A stretch of DNA of 64,000 bases from UMGS75 sp964507405 (GTDB taxonomy: Bacteria > Bacillota_I > Bacilli_A > ML615J-28 > CAG-313): the NCBI GenBank assembly GCA_964507405.1, contig CAZDPJ010000002.1, forward strand, positions 1 to 64,000, read 5' to 3'. Made by a program: the position numbers and the translations under genes. Shown here in pieces: positions 7,764 through 16,456 of this stretch (positions are counted from its first letter, which is position 1; every line of letters starts with the position of its first letter). The notes beneath the pieces were generated by a model, which was given only the letters and a program-made list of their open reading frames with translations, was not told the DNA's origin and made no database searches.

Positions 7764-8528
7764 ATGTTTGTTGATACTCATGTACATTTAAATAGTAAAG
7801 AGCTATTCTCAAAAATAGATGAAGTTATAACAGATGCAATAAATAATAATGTTAAATTATTTTTAGTTGTAGGTTATGATTTAGAAACATCAAAAAAAGC
7901 AATTGAAATTGCTGAAAAATATCCATATTGTTATGCTATTATAGGATTTCATCCTACGGAAATTAAAGATTATAGCGATTTAGAATATGAATGGTTAGAT
8001 AAAAATGCTTCTAATGAAAAGGTAGTTGGTATTGGTGAAATTGGTTATGATTTTCACTGGGATTCAACAACTAAAGAAGAACAAGAATATGCCTTTATTA
8101 AACAAATCGAAATAGCCAAAAAACACAATTTACCAATTAGTATTCATAGCCGTGATGCTATCAATTTAACTTATGAAACATTAAAAAAATATGCATATCC
8201 TCATGTTAAAGGGGTAATGCATTCTTATTCGGGAACTAAAGAAATGGCTAAGTTATTTATTAATTTAGGTTTTAAATTAGGAATATCAGGCCCCGTTACT
8301 TTTAAGAATGGTAGAAATATGAAAGAAGTAGTTAGTGATGTTTCACTTAATGATTTGATTTCAGAAACTGATTCTCCATATTTAACGCCTGATCCTTATC
8401 GAGGAAAAGAAAATGGACCTAAATATATACCACTAATTGTGGAAAAAATCGCTGAAATAAAAAAGGTAGACTTAGAAATTGTATCAAGTACTATTAGAGA
8501 AAATGTAAAGGAATTATTTAAAATATGA
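7764..8528 (+). CDS. tatD: TatD-family metal-dependent DNase
   Basis: This 254-residue TIM-barrel hydrolase of the TatD family has 3'-5' exonuclease activity in characterised members. The metal ligands are visible: HVH at residues 6-8, the GEIGYDFH segment, SIHSRDA, MHSYSG and ETDSPYLTP. The start at 7764 is chosen because the protein then opens MFVDTHVHLNS like its family, with AGGAG 8 nt upstream; an in-frame ATG at 7713 would overlap the promoter. Its TGA stop overlaps the ATG of the next gene, so the two are translationally coupled. That stop also shows TGA is not recoded. Confidence 0.92.
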   Translation: MFVDTHVHLNSKELFSKIDEVITDAINNNVKLFLVVGYDLETSKKAIEIAEKYPYCYAIIGFHPTEIKDYSDLEYEWLDKNASNEKVVGIGEIGYDFHWDSTTKEEQEYAFIKQIEIAKKHNLPISIHSRDAINLTYETLKKYAYPHVKGVMHSYSGTKEMAKLFINLGFKLGISGPVTFKNGRNMKEVVSDVSLNDLISETDSPYLTPDPYRGKENGPKYIPLIVEKIAEIKKVDLEIVSSTIRENVKELFKI

Positions 8529-9298
8529 AAAAAATAATTAAAATTAATTTATTAATAATTAGTATCTTTTCAGTATGTTTTTTATGTAGTTGTAAAAAGA
8601 CATATGTTAATGAAATAGTTACCAAAAAAATAGAATATGTTGAAAATGTTACGATAACTGACTTTGAAGATGCTCTTGTTATTGGGGTTGAAAAAGCAGA
8701 TAAAACAGTTGTTGGAATCGAGTCTAAAGGATTTATTAATAGTAGTTTTGGAAGTGGAGTTATTGTAAAGTGTGTGACTGATGGCTCTTATTATATTTAT
8801 TATGTTGTTTCTAATTATCATGTTGTTAGTTATAAAGATAGTATTAATTCGACTAATTTAATATACCTTAGTGAATATGATGAAGAAATTAATGCTTCAG
8901 TTATTACATATGATAAAACTACCGATCTTGCAATTTTAAAATTTGTATCACCAAGATTATTAAGTGTTGCTTCTATTAATGATTTATCTAATTTAAAAAA
9001 AGGGCGCTTTGTTATAGCAATTGGTCATCCTAAAGAATTAAAAACTTATTATAATTCAGTAACGATTGGTAATATTAGTTTTATTAATAGAAAAGCTGAT
9101 GATGGTGGTGGTGTTATTAATAGTTATATTCAACATACTGCTCCAATTAATTCTGGAAATAGTGGGGGAGGATTATTTGATATTAATGGTAATTTAATTG
9201 GAATTAATACTTGGAAATTTGCTGATGAAGAAATTGAAGGAATGGGCTTTGCAATTCCTATTGATATTGTAAAAAATAAATATCCTGAATATTTTTAA
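8525..9298 (+). CDS. HtrA-like trypsin-fold serine protease, lipoprotein, no PDZ domain
   Basis: This 257-residue protein has a hydrophobic leader ending FLCSCKK (candidate lipidated Cys23), then a trypsin-like domain. The catalytic triad is readable: His99 in NYHVV, Asp134 in TTDLAIL and Ser213 in GNSGGGL, with an oxyanion-loop context like HtrA/DegP. The chain ends about 40 residues after the serine segment, so there is no PDZ domain, unlike classical HtrA. It would act outside the membrane in protein quality control or processing. It is co-transcribed and coupled with tatD through a 4-bp overlap. The specific substrate is unknown. Confidence 0.82.
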   Translation: MKKIIKINLLIISIFSVCFLCSCKKTYVNEIVTKKIEYVENVTITDFEDALVIGVEKADKTVVGIESKGFINSSFGSGVIVKCVTDGSYYIYYVVSNYHVVSYKDSINSTNLIYLSEYDEEINASVITYDKTTDLAILKFVSPRLLSVASINDLSNLKKGRFVIAIGHPKELKTYYNSVTIGNISFINRKADDGGGVINSYIQHTAPINSGNSGGGLFDINGNLIGINTWKFADEEIEGMGFAIPIDIVKNKYPEYF

Positions 9299-9301
9299 AA
9301 T

Positions 9302-9359
9302 AAAAAAACCAAATTGTAAAGAAACTTGATTAGGTATTTCTTTATTAGTTTGGTTTTTT
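9302..9359. terminator. Bidirectional terminator between convergent operons
   Basis: An A tract plus CCAAA (9302-9313) pairs with TTTGG plus a T tract (9349-9359). A second inner stem is TAAAGAAA / TTTCTTTA. It serves the protease gene on the plus strand and the PBP gene on the minus strand, whose stop it overlaps. Confidence 0.85.
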
Positions 9360-11301
9360 AGTTATTATAAAGTATTTTTATATACCATGGTATATTACTT
9401 GTCTTAAAATAAAGGGGTTTATTATATTCACTAAAAGATGGATAAAAACCGGTCATGGGATTTAAATTGATACTAATTATATCGTTTGGCGTTTCATACC
9501 AGTTATTTGGTAAGTATCTTGTATAACTTTCGATAACGTCTGCCCAAACATATTTACAAAATGTTTTATCGCTTCGCTTTGTTATTTGTCTATTATCATC
9601 ATATCCTGTCCATACGACAAGGCTTATATCGGGATTAAATCCTACCATCCAGTTATCGGTATTTGTAGAACCACTTTTCCCCGCATATTTATGTGTTAAT
9701 AAACTAGAAATTATCGCTCCTGTTGGTCTAATATTATAAGTTATATTTGTATCAAATACGGAAGTCATAGCTTCACTTAATAAATAGGTATCATTAGTGC
9801 TTGCAATTCTTTCTTTTTTAGGATTTGCTTTATATAGGATTTCACCATCAAAAGTAGTTATTTTGGTAATAATAGTTGGCTCTACTTTTAATCCTTGATT
9901 CGCTATAATATTGTAGGCTTCATTTAATTCTTGAACACTTACTTCTTTAGTACCAAGTGCTAATGAAGGAAGGTCATTTGGAATATTACCGGAAAATCCA
10001 AATCTTTTTAAGGTTGATGCTAAAACATCAGGCCCTAGAAAAAGATGTGTTTTCATTGCATATATATTATCACTTGTTGCGATTGCATATAACATGGATA
10101 TATCGGTATTAGCATATATTTGATTATAGTTTGTTGGAGAATAAGCATTACCTTGATAATAAAAAGTTGTGGCTTCACTTTTAAAAGTTGTTGCTGTGGT
10201 AAAGCCGTTTTCGATAGCACTTAAATATAAAAAAGGTTTTATTGAAGATGCTGGTTGTCTTATACTACTAGTTGCGCGGTTATATGAACTACTTTCATAG
10301 TTTTTTCCACCAACTACTGATAAAACATAACCAGTTGAAGGTTCCATTGCATACATTGCTATTTCGATTTCACTATTTGGGGCACGATATTTTATACTCT
10401 CAACCATTGATTTATAAAGGGAATTATCTAAGGTAGTATATATTTTAAGACCTTTATAGGCTACTTTTAAAATATCAGGATATTTATTTAATTCTTTAAT
10501 TACTAAATCTTGAAAATAAGGAGCATTAGTTGCTTCATTATTTAAATTAATACCTATAATTTTTGCTTTGAAATAATATGCTTCATCATATTCCTTTTTA
10601 GAAATAACCTCATCATTTAACATTTCTTGAAGAATCAGATTACTTCTTTCTTCATTATTCTTGGGGTTTTTGATTGGAGAATAAATTGTTGGTCCTTTTG
10701 GAATAGAAGCAATAATTGAAGCTTCTTTTAAATTAATTTCATTTGCATGTTTTCCAAAATAAAATAAACATGCATCTTCTACCCCATATATACCATGATC
10801 AAAATAGATGGCATTTAAATATCCTTCTAATATTTCATCTTTTGTATAAATGCTTTCAAATTTAATCGCAATCATTGCTTCATTAATTTTACGTTTCCAT
10901 GTTTGTTCGCTATTTAAAAATAAAGTCTTTACGTATTGTTGGGTAATAGTTGATCCACCTTCTGTAATTCCGTGATTTTTTAAATTAGAAACTAAGGCAC
11001 CACCAATTCTAATAATATCTAAACCATGATGATCATAAAACCTTTTATCCTCAATACATATAAATGCTTCTTGTAAATATAAAGAGATTTGATCAAGTTT
11101 TACATATGATTGCTTTTTATTATTACTATAACTTAAATATTTAGTATTATTGTTATCGTATAATTCAATATTGGTGATTTGAGGCATAGTGTAATTTAGG
11201 TTATAGGTAATAATACAAAAAGTAATAACAATACCAATAAAACAAATAGTACAAAAGGCGACAAAGTATTTTGTAATTTTTAATATAAGTTCTTTTTTCA
11301 T
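9358..11301 (-). CDS. Class A penicillin-binding protein (PBP1A type)
   Basis: This 647-residue bifunctional peptidoglycan synthase has one transmembrane segment (about residues 11-33). A GT51 glycosyltransferase domain follows, with EDKRFYDHHG (catalytic Glu84) and EGGSTITQQ. The transpeptidase domain has SSIK (nucleophile Ser352), SDN (410-412) and KSG (542-544). It polymerises and crosslinks peptidoglycan outside the membrane, so the organism is walled. The start at 11301 gives AAAGG a 9-nt spacing; the ATG at 11310 abuts the site. There is no PASTA or long C-terminal tail. It lies downstream of a small unknown gene on the same strand. Confidence 0.93.
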   Translation of the reverse strand: MKKELILKITKYFVAFCTICFIGIVITFCIITYNLNYTMPQITNIELYDNNNTKYLSYSNNKKQSYVKLDQISLYLQEAFICIEDKRFYDHHGLDIIRIGGALVSNLKNHGITEGGSTITQQYVKTLFLNSEQTWKRKINEAMIAIKFESIYTKDEILEGYLNAIYFDHGIYGVEDACLFYFGKHANEINLKEASIIASIPKGPTIYSPIKNPKNNEERSNLILQEMLNDEVISKKEYDEAYYFKAKIIGINLNNEATNAPYFQDLVIKELNKYPDILKVAYKGLKIYTTLDNSLYKSMVESIKYRAPNSEIEIAMYAMEPSTGYVLSVVGGKNYESSSYNRATSSIRQPASSIKPFLYLSAIENGFTTATTFKSEATTFYYQGNAYSPTNYNQIYANTDISMLYAIATSDNIYAMKTHLFLGPDVLASTLKRFGFSGNIPNDLPSLALGTKEVSVQELNEAYNIIANQGLKVEPTIITKITTFDGEILYKANPKKERIASTNDTYLLSEAMTSVFDTNITYNIRPTGAIISSLLTHKYAGKSGSTNTDNWMVGFNPDISLVVWTGYDDNRQITKRSDKTFCKYVWADVIESYTRYLPNNWYETPNDIISINLNPMTGFYPSFSEYNKPLYFKTSNIPWYIKILYNN

Positions 11302-11329
11302 AGTAATCATCCTTTATATTATCATTTAC

Positions 11330-11368
11330 AAAACAAAATAAAATATTCCCATATTTATTATGGGAATA
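11330..11368 (-). terminator. Hairpin between the small gene and the PBP gene
   Basis: TATTCCCATA (11344-11353) and TATGGGAATA (11359-11368) form a perfect 10-bp stem with a 5-nt loop. On the minus strand it is followed by a T-rich, G-interrupted tract. It could attenuate or process transcription into the PBP gene. Confidence 0.5.
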
Positions 11369-11372
11369 ATTT

Positions 11373-11681
11373 CTAATTATTTTCTTGAATATTTTTTATA
11401 GCTGTATAAACATCAGAATTTAAGGGATAATAAATATTTTCAAATGTAGTTTGATATAAACAATTAGTAATTGGAATATTATCTTCGGCTAAAATATTAC
11501 ATGTCTTAAAGTTTGTGATTAATGTTACATCAGTAAAGATTAAGTAATCAAAAGAATAAATCTCTCCTTCACATAAAAGGTGTACATCATCTTCTAAAAT
11601 AACTGGTTTATTTATGATTAAGCCATATTCATTATCATTAAAATCATTTGATAAAATAATTATTTGACTATATTTTTCCAT
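11373..11681 (-). CDS. Hypothetical 102-residue protein
   Basis: I do not recognise the family. The frame has a good ribosome-binding site (GGGTGAT, 5 nt before ATG) and its own TATAAT box at 11699-11704 on this strand, so it is likely a real gene. The product is soluble, acidic and rich in Ile, Asn, Asp and Thr, with three cysteines and no membrane segment or signal peptide. Predicted alternation of hydrophobic and polar residues suggests mainly beta structure. It precedes the PBP gene on the same strand, separated by a stable hairpin. A link to wall synthesis is only positional. Confidence 0.6.
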   Translation of the reverse strand: MEKYSQIIILSNDFNDNEYGLIINKPVILEDDVHLLCEGEIYSFDYLIFTDVTLITNFKTCNILAEDNIPITNCLYQTTFENIYYPLNSDVYTAIKNIQENN

Positions 11682-11698
11682 TTATATCACCCAAAAAC

Positions 11699-11726
11699 AT
11701 TATACCATTTTTTAAAAATATTACAA
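11699..11726 (-). promoter_or_regulatory. Promoter of the small gene / PBP unit
   Basis: On the minus strand TGGTATAAT (extended -10, box at 11699-11704) lies 18 bp before the ATG. A poor -35 (TTGTAA, 11721-11726) is 16 bp further up. The extended -10 is the main support. Confidence 0.55.
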
Positions 11727-11760
11727 AATAAATTACAATAAATAATTGATTACTATCATT

Positions 11761-11793
11761 TTGTTAGTAATTTATAAAAAAATGTGCTATAAT
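11761..11793 (+). promoter_or_regulatory. Promoter of the zinc-ribbon membrane protein / ychF operon
   Basis: TATAAT at 11788-11793 carries an extended TGC just upstream. No well-spaced -35 is seen; TTGTTA at 11761 is 21 bp away. It lies 30 bp before the start codon. Confidence 0.55.
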
Positions 11794-11822
11794 AAGAAAG
11801 ATAAAAAAGGGATGTGAATAAA

Positions 11823-12635
11823 ATGAAAATAAGGTGTAATAATTGTTTTAAAGTTTTGAAGCCTAATGAAGATTATTGTACTCATTGTGGAACGTACAGT
11901 GAGGAAATGGCAAAAATTATGAAAGAAAAACCTTCTGAACTTGATAGTATGGCAAAATTTAAACTTGCAATGATTTTGTTTTTATCAATAGCATTTTTAG
12001 GAACAGGTATTTTCACAGTAACGATTACATTAATATATACTAAAACGACTGAATATCAGTGGAGTTGGATAAAAACAGTTGCCAGTGCAAATAGTTTATT
12101 AATTACTAGTGCAGCATTTTTAACGATACTACTTGTGTTATATCATAAAGAATTTAAGCAGTCAATTTTTAATGGAAGCCTTAATCAACTTCTGGGTTCC
12201 CTTGTTATTGGGGGATTAGTTGTTGGCATAATGGTCTTAATGAGTAAATTAACATCCGTAACTAAGGTAATTCCTTCATATATGACTGACTATTTAACAG
12301 GAAGTGAAAGGTATCTGCCAAATGGTGGTGGTATCAATATATGGGGTCTTTTCTTTTCAATGATATTTATTTCAATTTGTGAAGAATTAATACTTAGAAA
12401 ACGTATAATTGACATGTTAGATGATGAAACACTTCTTGGTGAGAAATTAATAATTATTGTTTCAACACTTCTTATTACTTTTTTGGATTTCCTTTGGACG
12501 ATGTCTTTAGAAACAGTAATATTAACATTAGTACTTAATTTAACATTAAATGCAATATATATGTATACTAATCGTAGTATTGGTTTAAATATATTACTTA
12601 GAATAATTTTAATAACATTAATATTTTTAATTTAG
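11823..12635 (+). CDS. Zinc-ribbon membrane protein with degenerate CPBP-protease-like core
   Basis: This 270-residue protein has an N-terminal zinc ribbon (Cys5, Cys8, Cys19, Cys22). About six hydrophobic segments follow from residue 48 on. Around residue 187 the segment CEELILRKRI matches the EExxxR first motif of the CPBP (Abi) intramembrane protease family. The second and third motifs, which supply histidines, are not recognisable: the matching place reads FLDFLWTM. It may be an inactive relative or a membrane scaffold. The ATG at 11823 has an 11-nt spacing to AAGGG; the GTG at 11814 is too close. It is followed 11 bp later by ychF. Confidence 0.6.
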   Translation: MKIRCNNCFKVLKPNEDYCTHCGTYSEEMAKIMKEKPSELDSMAKFKLAMILFLSIAFLGTGIFTVTITLIYTKTTEYQWSWIKTVASANSLLITSAAFLTILLVLYHKEFKQSIFNGSLNQLLGSLVIGGLVVGIMVLMSKLTSVTKVIPSYMTDYLTGSERYLPNGGGINIWGLFFSMIFISICEELILRKRIIDMLDDETLLGEKLIIIVSTLLITFLDFLWTMSLETVILTLVLNLTLNAIYMYTNRSIGLNILLRIILITLIFLI

Positions 12636-12646
12636 GAGGAATTAGT

Positions 12647-13744
12647 ATGAGTTTAACAGCTGGAATTGTTGGGCTACCAAATGTTGGAAAATCGACGTTA
12701 TTTAATGCTATCACCCAAGCAGGTGCCTACGCAGCAAATTTTCCCTTCGCAACCATTGAACCAAATGTTGGAGTTGTTGAAGTACATGATGAAAGATTAG
12801 ATAAAATTGTAGAGATTGTAAAACCTCGCAGTATTGTTCCTACATCATTTTCATTTACTGATATTGCTGGTCTTGTTAAAGGAGCAAGTCATGGTGAAGG
12901 TCTTGGTAATCAGTTTTTATCACATATTAGAGATGTCGATGCCATTTGTCAAGTAGTAAGATGCTTTGATAGTGATACTATTATTCATGTATCTGGGAAA
13001 GTAGATCCAATAGATGATATTGAAACCGTTAATTTAGAATTAATACTTGCTGACTTAGAAGTTGTTGAAAAAAGAATACCGAAGATAGAAAAAAAAGCAA
13101 TGATGAAAGTTGACAAAGAGTCAGTTAAGGAATATGATATTTTAAAAAGACTTCAAGAAGGATTTTTAAATAATATTCCTGCTCGATTAATTGATCTAAC
13201 TGAAGAAGAAAAGTTCTTTATTAAGAATTATCAATTTTTAACAATGAAACCAATGCTTTATGTTGCTAATGTTTCAGAAACAGATATAGCATGTGGAAAT
13301 CAATATGTTGAAAAAGTAAAAGAATACGCAACAAAAAATAAAGCAAAAGTTGTTATGGTTAGTGCTAAAATAGAAGAAGAATTAAGTACTTTGAGTAAGG
13401 AAGATAAAGAAATGTTCTTAGAAGACTTAGGACTTGAAAAAAGTGGACTTGAGACTTTAATTATGGAAGCATATAATTTACTTGGTTTATGTACATTCTT
13501 TACAGCTGGTGAAAAAGAATGTAGAGCATGGACTTTTAAAAAAGGAATGAAAGCACCAGAATGTGCCGGTGTTATTCACAGTGATTTTGAAAAAGGCTTT
13601 ATTAAAGCAGAAACATATTCATATGATGATTTAATGACATATGGTACTATTCAAAAAGTTAAAGAAGCTGGTAAAGTAAGACTTGAAGGAAAAGATTATG
13701 TTGTTCAAGATGGCGATATAATGCTATTTAGATTTAATATCTAA
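12647..13744 (+). CDS. ychF: Redox-responsive ATPase/GTPase YchF
   Basis: This 365-residue Obg-superfamily P-loop protein is the bacterial OLA1 counterpart, an ATPase that binds ribosomes. Motifs are GLPNVGKSTLFNAIT (7-21), FTDIAGLVKGAS (G3) and the YVANVSE segment in the specificity position. The C-terminal TGS-type domain begins around residue 280 (GLCTFFTAGEKECRAWTF, written from one site) and the protein ends in the family-typical DGDIMLFRFN. Length is normal. AGGAGG lies 8 nt before the ATG. Its role in translation or stress is known only in outline. Confidence 0.96.
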   Translation: MSLTAGIVGLPNVGKSTLFNAITQAGAYAANFPFATIEPNVGVVEVHDERLDKIVEIVKPRSIVPTSFSFTDIAGLVKGASHGEGLGNQFLSHIRDVDAICQVVRCFDSDTIIHVSGKVDPIDDIETVNLELILADLEVVEKRIPKIEKKAMMKVDKESVKEYDILKRLQEGFLNNIPARLIDLTEEEKFFIKNYQFLTMKPMLYVANVSETDIACGNQYVEKVKEYATKNKAKVVMVSAKIEEELSTLSKEDKEMFLEDLGLEKSGLETLIMEAYNLLGLCTFFTAGEKECRAWTFKKGMKAPECAGVIHSDFEKGFIKAETYSYDDLMTYGTIQKVKEAGKVRLEGKDYVVQDGDIMLFRFNI

Positions 13745-13759
13745 AAGAAAGGAGTACAA

Positions 13760-15265
13760 ATGGCACCTCAAAGTAAATATTTAAGTAAATTAAAATCTGA
13801 AAATATTGAATTATATGAGTATTTTACTCGTGGTATGGAGATAGTTACAAGACTTAGTGAAAAAATGTATGAGGCGTATCTAGTTGGTGGTGCTGTTAGA
13901 GACTACTTATTAGGTGAACCTTTTAAAGATATTGATATTGCGACTAATGCAACTCCTCGTGAAATCCTTGAAATTTTCCCTGATGCTGATGGAACATTCT
14001 CGGAAATGGGTTGTATTGAATTAAAAGAAAATGGGCGTACTTTTCAAATAACAACATTTAGAGATGAGCAATTAGTAACGACTCGAAAAACTAAAAATAT
14101 TCATTATTCAAAAAAATTAACAGATGATGTTTTAAGAAGAGATTTTACTGTAAATGCTTTAGCCTTAACAACTAATTATAATGTTGTTGATATAGTTAAT
14201 GGCGGTAAAGACTTAAAAAAGAAGATTGTTAGAGTAATTGGTAAACCAAAGAAAAGATTTCGTGAAGACTCTTTAAGAATCTATCGTGGTTTTGAACTAA
14301 TATCAAGATATAACTTTAAACTTGATTCTAAAACAGCAAGAGGAATGAGGGCAGCTTGTAAATATTTAGAAGAAGTTTCGACACATAAACAAACCGAGGC
14401 TCTTTATAAAATACTAAATGGCAAATATGCTCGTAATGCAATTTTAGAAATGGCTGATTTAGATTTATTTAGATATGATGCTGTTTACAAAAAGTGGTTA
14501 ACAAGAATTGCATATAAATTTAAAAAGACAAATGTTTTAGAAAAATTTGCCTCACTATATTATATGTATGGTAGTATTCCTAATAATACATGTTTTAACC
14601 ATACAACGTTAAGTTATTTCAATCAAGTAATTTCAGTTGTTAAAATGCTTGAAGAAAATAAAGTGGATCCATTAATGGTATATAAATATGGTGGTGAGAT
14701 ATTATTATCAGCGAACCAAATATTGATTACTGTTAAAAGAGGATATAAAAATCAAGCAAAACAAATTAAGAAAATAGATAGTTCTTTAGTTATTAGAGAC
14801 CGTAGAGATTTGAAATTTACATCTGAAGAATTAATTTTAATGTTAGGTAATAAAAGTTCTACTAAGATAACAGAAATTATGGATATTATAATTCGTAAAG
14901 TAATTAATGAAGAAATACCTAATAGTAATGCCTTAATTAGACAAGAAGTTATGAGGCTAATTAATTTAGAAAAACAAATTACCGAAGAACAAATTAAAAA
15001 TGAAGAATTACCTGAAGATAATACGTCTACAAGTTCATCAGAAGAAGATACTTCACAAAATGTTAATGTTCAAAAACTATTAGAAATGTATAATGAAGAA
15101 TTTAAACAACTTTATAATATATATATGCGTGGGGTTGATGGATTTAATGAAATGAGTGAAGAAGAACAAAATGATATTTCTTCAAGAGTTAAACAAAAAG
15201 TAAAACAATCATTAGTATCTAATAATGCTAAGTATAATATTTTAGTTGAAAGGAATATGATATAA
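13760..15265 (+). CDS. cca: CCA-adding tRNA nucleotidyltransferase with acidic C-terminal extension
   Basis: This 501-residue class II nucleotidyltransferase adds or repairs the 3' CCA of tRNA. The head domain has LVGGAVRDYLLG (catalytic-domain signature, from about residue 41) and the DIDIAT acidic pair. RRDFTVNALAL follows, then the RFREDSLRIYRGFELISRY neck segment. Characterised Firmicute enzymes run near 400 residues. Here about 100 extra residues follow, including an acidic Ser/Thr-rich linker near residue 420 and a helical tail. The ATG follows AAAGGAG by 6 nt. Its TAA overlaps the yhaM start by one base. A poly(A) polymerase role is the alternative. Confidence 0.85.
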   Translation: MAPQSKYLSKLKSENIELYEYFTRGMEIVTRLSEKMYEAYLVGGAVRDYLLGEPFKDIDIATNATPREILEIFPDADGTFSEMGCIELKENGRTFQITTFRDEQLVTTRKTKNIHYSKKLTDDVLRRDFTVNALALTTNYNVVDIVNGGKDLKKKIVRVIGKPKKRFREDSLRIYRGFELISRYNFKLDSKTARGMRAACKYLEEVSTHKQTEALYKILNGKYARNAILEMADLDLFRYDAVYKKWLTRIAYKFKKTNVLEKFASLYYMYGSIPNNTCFNHTTLSYFNQVISVVKMLEENKVDPLMVYKYGGEILLSANQILITVKRGYKNQAKQIKKIDSSLVIRDRRDLKFTSEELILMLGNKSSTKITEIMDIIIRKVINEEIPNSNALIRQEVMRLINLEKQITEEQIKNEELPEDNTSTSSSEEDTSQNVNVQKLLEMYNEEFKQLYNIYMRGVDGFNEMSEEEQNDISSRVKQKVKQSLVSNNAKYNILVERNMI

Positions 15266-16200
15266 TGAGAAAATTTAATTCAATGAAAATTGGTGAAGAT
15301 GTTACGTTCTATGCTTTAGTTGAATCTTTTCAACAACGTTATACTCCAAATAAAAGTGCATATTATAGTGCTTCTTTATCTGATGGTGATTCTATTATTG
15401 ATGCCAGAATTTGGGATATTAATTTAGTCGAAAAGATTAATCTTACTAGAGGTGAGATATATCAGTTTGATGCCCATATTAATGAATATGCAAGTAAAGC
15501 TCAATTTGTTATAAAAGAAATTAGAATGCCTGTTGAAGGTGAATATAATAAAAATGATTTTTATCGTAGTGCTCCTATTACTGAAGAATTACTTCGCTTT
15601 GAAATAAAAAAATACATCAATAAAATTGAAAATCCAGTTCTAAGAGAAATTGTTATTAGACTTATTAGTAAAGTTGCTGATGAGTATTTCACATTTCCAG
15701 CCGCAATGTCAATGCATCATAATTATGCATCAGGTCTTGCATATCATACATATACAATGTTAAGACTTGCTGATACATATTTAGAATTATATCAAGGTAT
15801 GAGTAAGGATTTATTATATGCAGGCACAATTATTCATGATATCGGGAAAACCAAAGAACTAAGTGGAGTCCATGGTACAGTTTATACTGAAGATGGTAAT
15901 TTGTTAGGTCACATTGTAATTGGACTTCAAATGATGTCATCAGTTGCGACTGAACTTGGTATTTTAGATACTGAAGAAGTTAAAGTTCTTTCCCATTTAA
16001 TTGCTTCTCATCATGGCGAACTTGAATATGGAAGTCCTAAAGAACCTGGTATGTTAGAAGCATTTGCTCTACATTTTATGGATTTAGCTGATGCGAAAAT
16101 GACAGCAATATCTGCGGAAATTGTTAAAACAGAAAAAGGTAAATTAACTGGTCCAATCGGAAGCATTAACCGAAAAACAATATATCGACCAAATCTATAA
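15265..16200 (+). CDS. yhaM: 3'-5' exoribonuclease YhaM family (OB-fold plus HD)
   Basis: This 311-residue protein has an N-terminal OB-fold (about residues 10-90). An HD phosphohydrolase domain follows: GLAYHTYTMLRLA, IIHDIGKTKEL and LIASHHGE supply the histidine and aspartate metal ligands. YhaM trims RNA 3' ends and short decay products in Bacillus. Length and domain order match. It overlaps the cca stop by one base (TAATG), so translation is coupled and both genes serve RNA 3' ends. A terminator follows at 16259. Confidence 0.92.
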   Translation: MRKFNSMKIGEDVTFYALVESFQQRYTPNKSAYYSASLSDGDSIIDARIWDINLVEKINLTRGEIYQFDAHINEYASKAQFVIKEIRMPVEGEYNKNDFYRSAPITEELLRFEIKKYINKIENPVLREIVIRLISKVADEYFTFPAAMSMHHNYASGLAYHTYTMLRLADTYLELYQGMSKDLLYAGTIIHDIGKTKELSGVHGTVYTEDGNLLGHIVIGLQMMSSVATELGILDTEEVKVLSHLIASHHGELEYGSPKEPGMLEAFALHFMDLADAKMTAISAEIVKTEKGKLTGPIGSINRKTIYRPNL

Positions 16201-16258
16201 TAATAAATAAGAAGTTTACTTGAATCTGTTTGATTAAAATGGACAAGTTAAAAAGAAG

Positions 16259-16310
16259 ACATTAGAGAAAGTAATATGATATTTATTACTTGAATTCTAA
16301 TGTTTTTTTT
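16259..16310 (+). terminator. Terminator of the ychF-cca-yhaM operon
   Basis: ACATTAGA (16259-16266) pairs with TCTAATGT (16296-16303), with an inner AGTAAT/ATTACT stem, followed by an eight-T run. Confidence 0.85.
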
Positions 16311-16319
16311 ACTATATAT

Positions 16320-16362
16320 AAAAAAGTGATTATCGGAAATTACCAATAATCACGTTTTTTTA
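16320..16362. terminator. Terminator of the YjcZ-like gene (bidirectional shape)
   Basis: GTGATTATCGG (16326-16336) pairs with CCAATAATCAC (16343-16353) through an 11-bp stem with one wobble. A tract on the left and T tract on the right give a T run in either direction. It lies directly after the minus-strand miniprotein gene. Confidence 0.88.
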
Positions 16363-16366
16363 ATTA

Positions 16367-16456
16367 CTAGAATGCCCAGCATGCGCCGATGATAACTAAT
16401 AAAATGAATAAAACTAAGATAAAAGCATAACCATATTCTTGACGACCTGTATTCAT
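16367..16456 (-). CDS. YjcZ-like tiny transmembrane sporulation protein
   Basis: A 29-residue frame reads MNTGRQEYGYAFILVLFILL and ends IIGACWAF. It has a perfect ribosome-binding site (GGAAGGAGG, 6 nt before ATG) and a strong terminator directly after the stop. The single hydrophobic helix with the FILVLFILLVIIGA pattern and aromatic-glycine N terminus match the YjcZ family of tiny membrane proteins found in endospore formers. Their exact function is unknown. The gene is monocistronic and is easily missed by length cutoffs. The family match is made by eye on a short sequence. Confidence 0.75.
   Translation of the reverse strand: MNTGRQEYGYAFILVLFILLVIIGACWAF

Noticed and set aside
11373..11681. 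Anti-sigma or antitoxin identity for the small gene upstream of the PBP
   Set aside because: No motif supports either; it is left as hypothetical.
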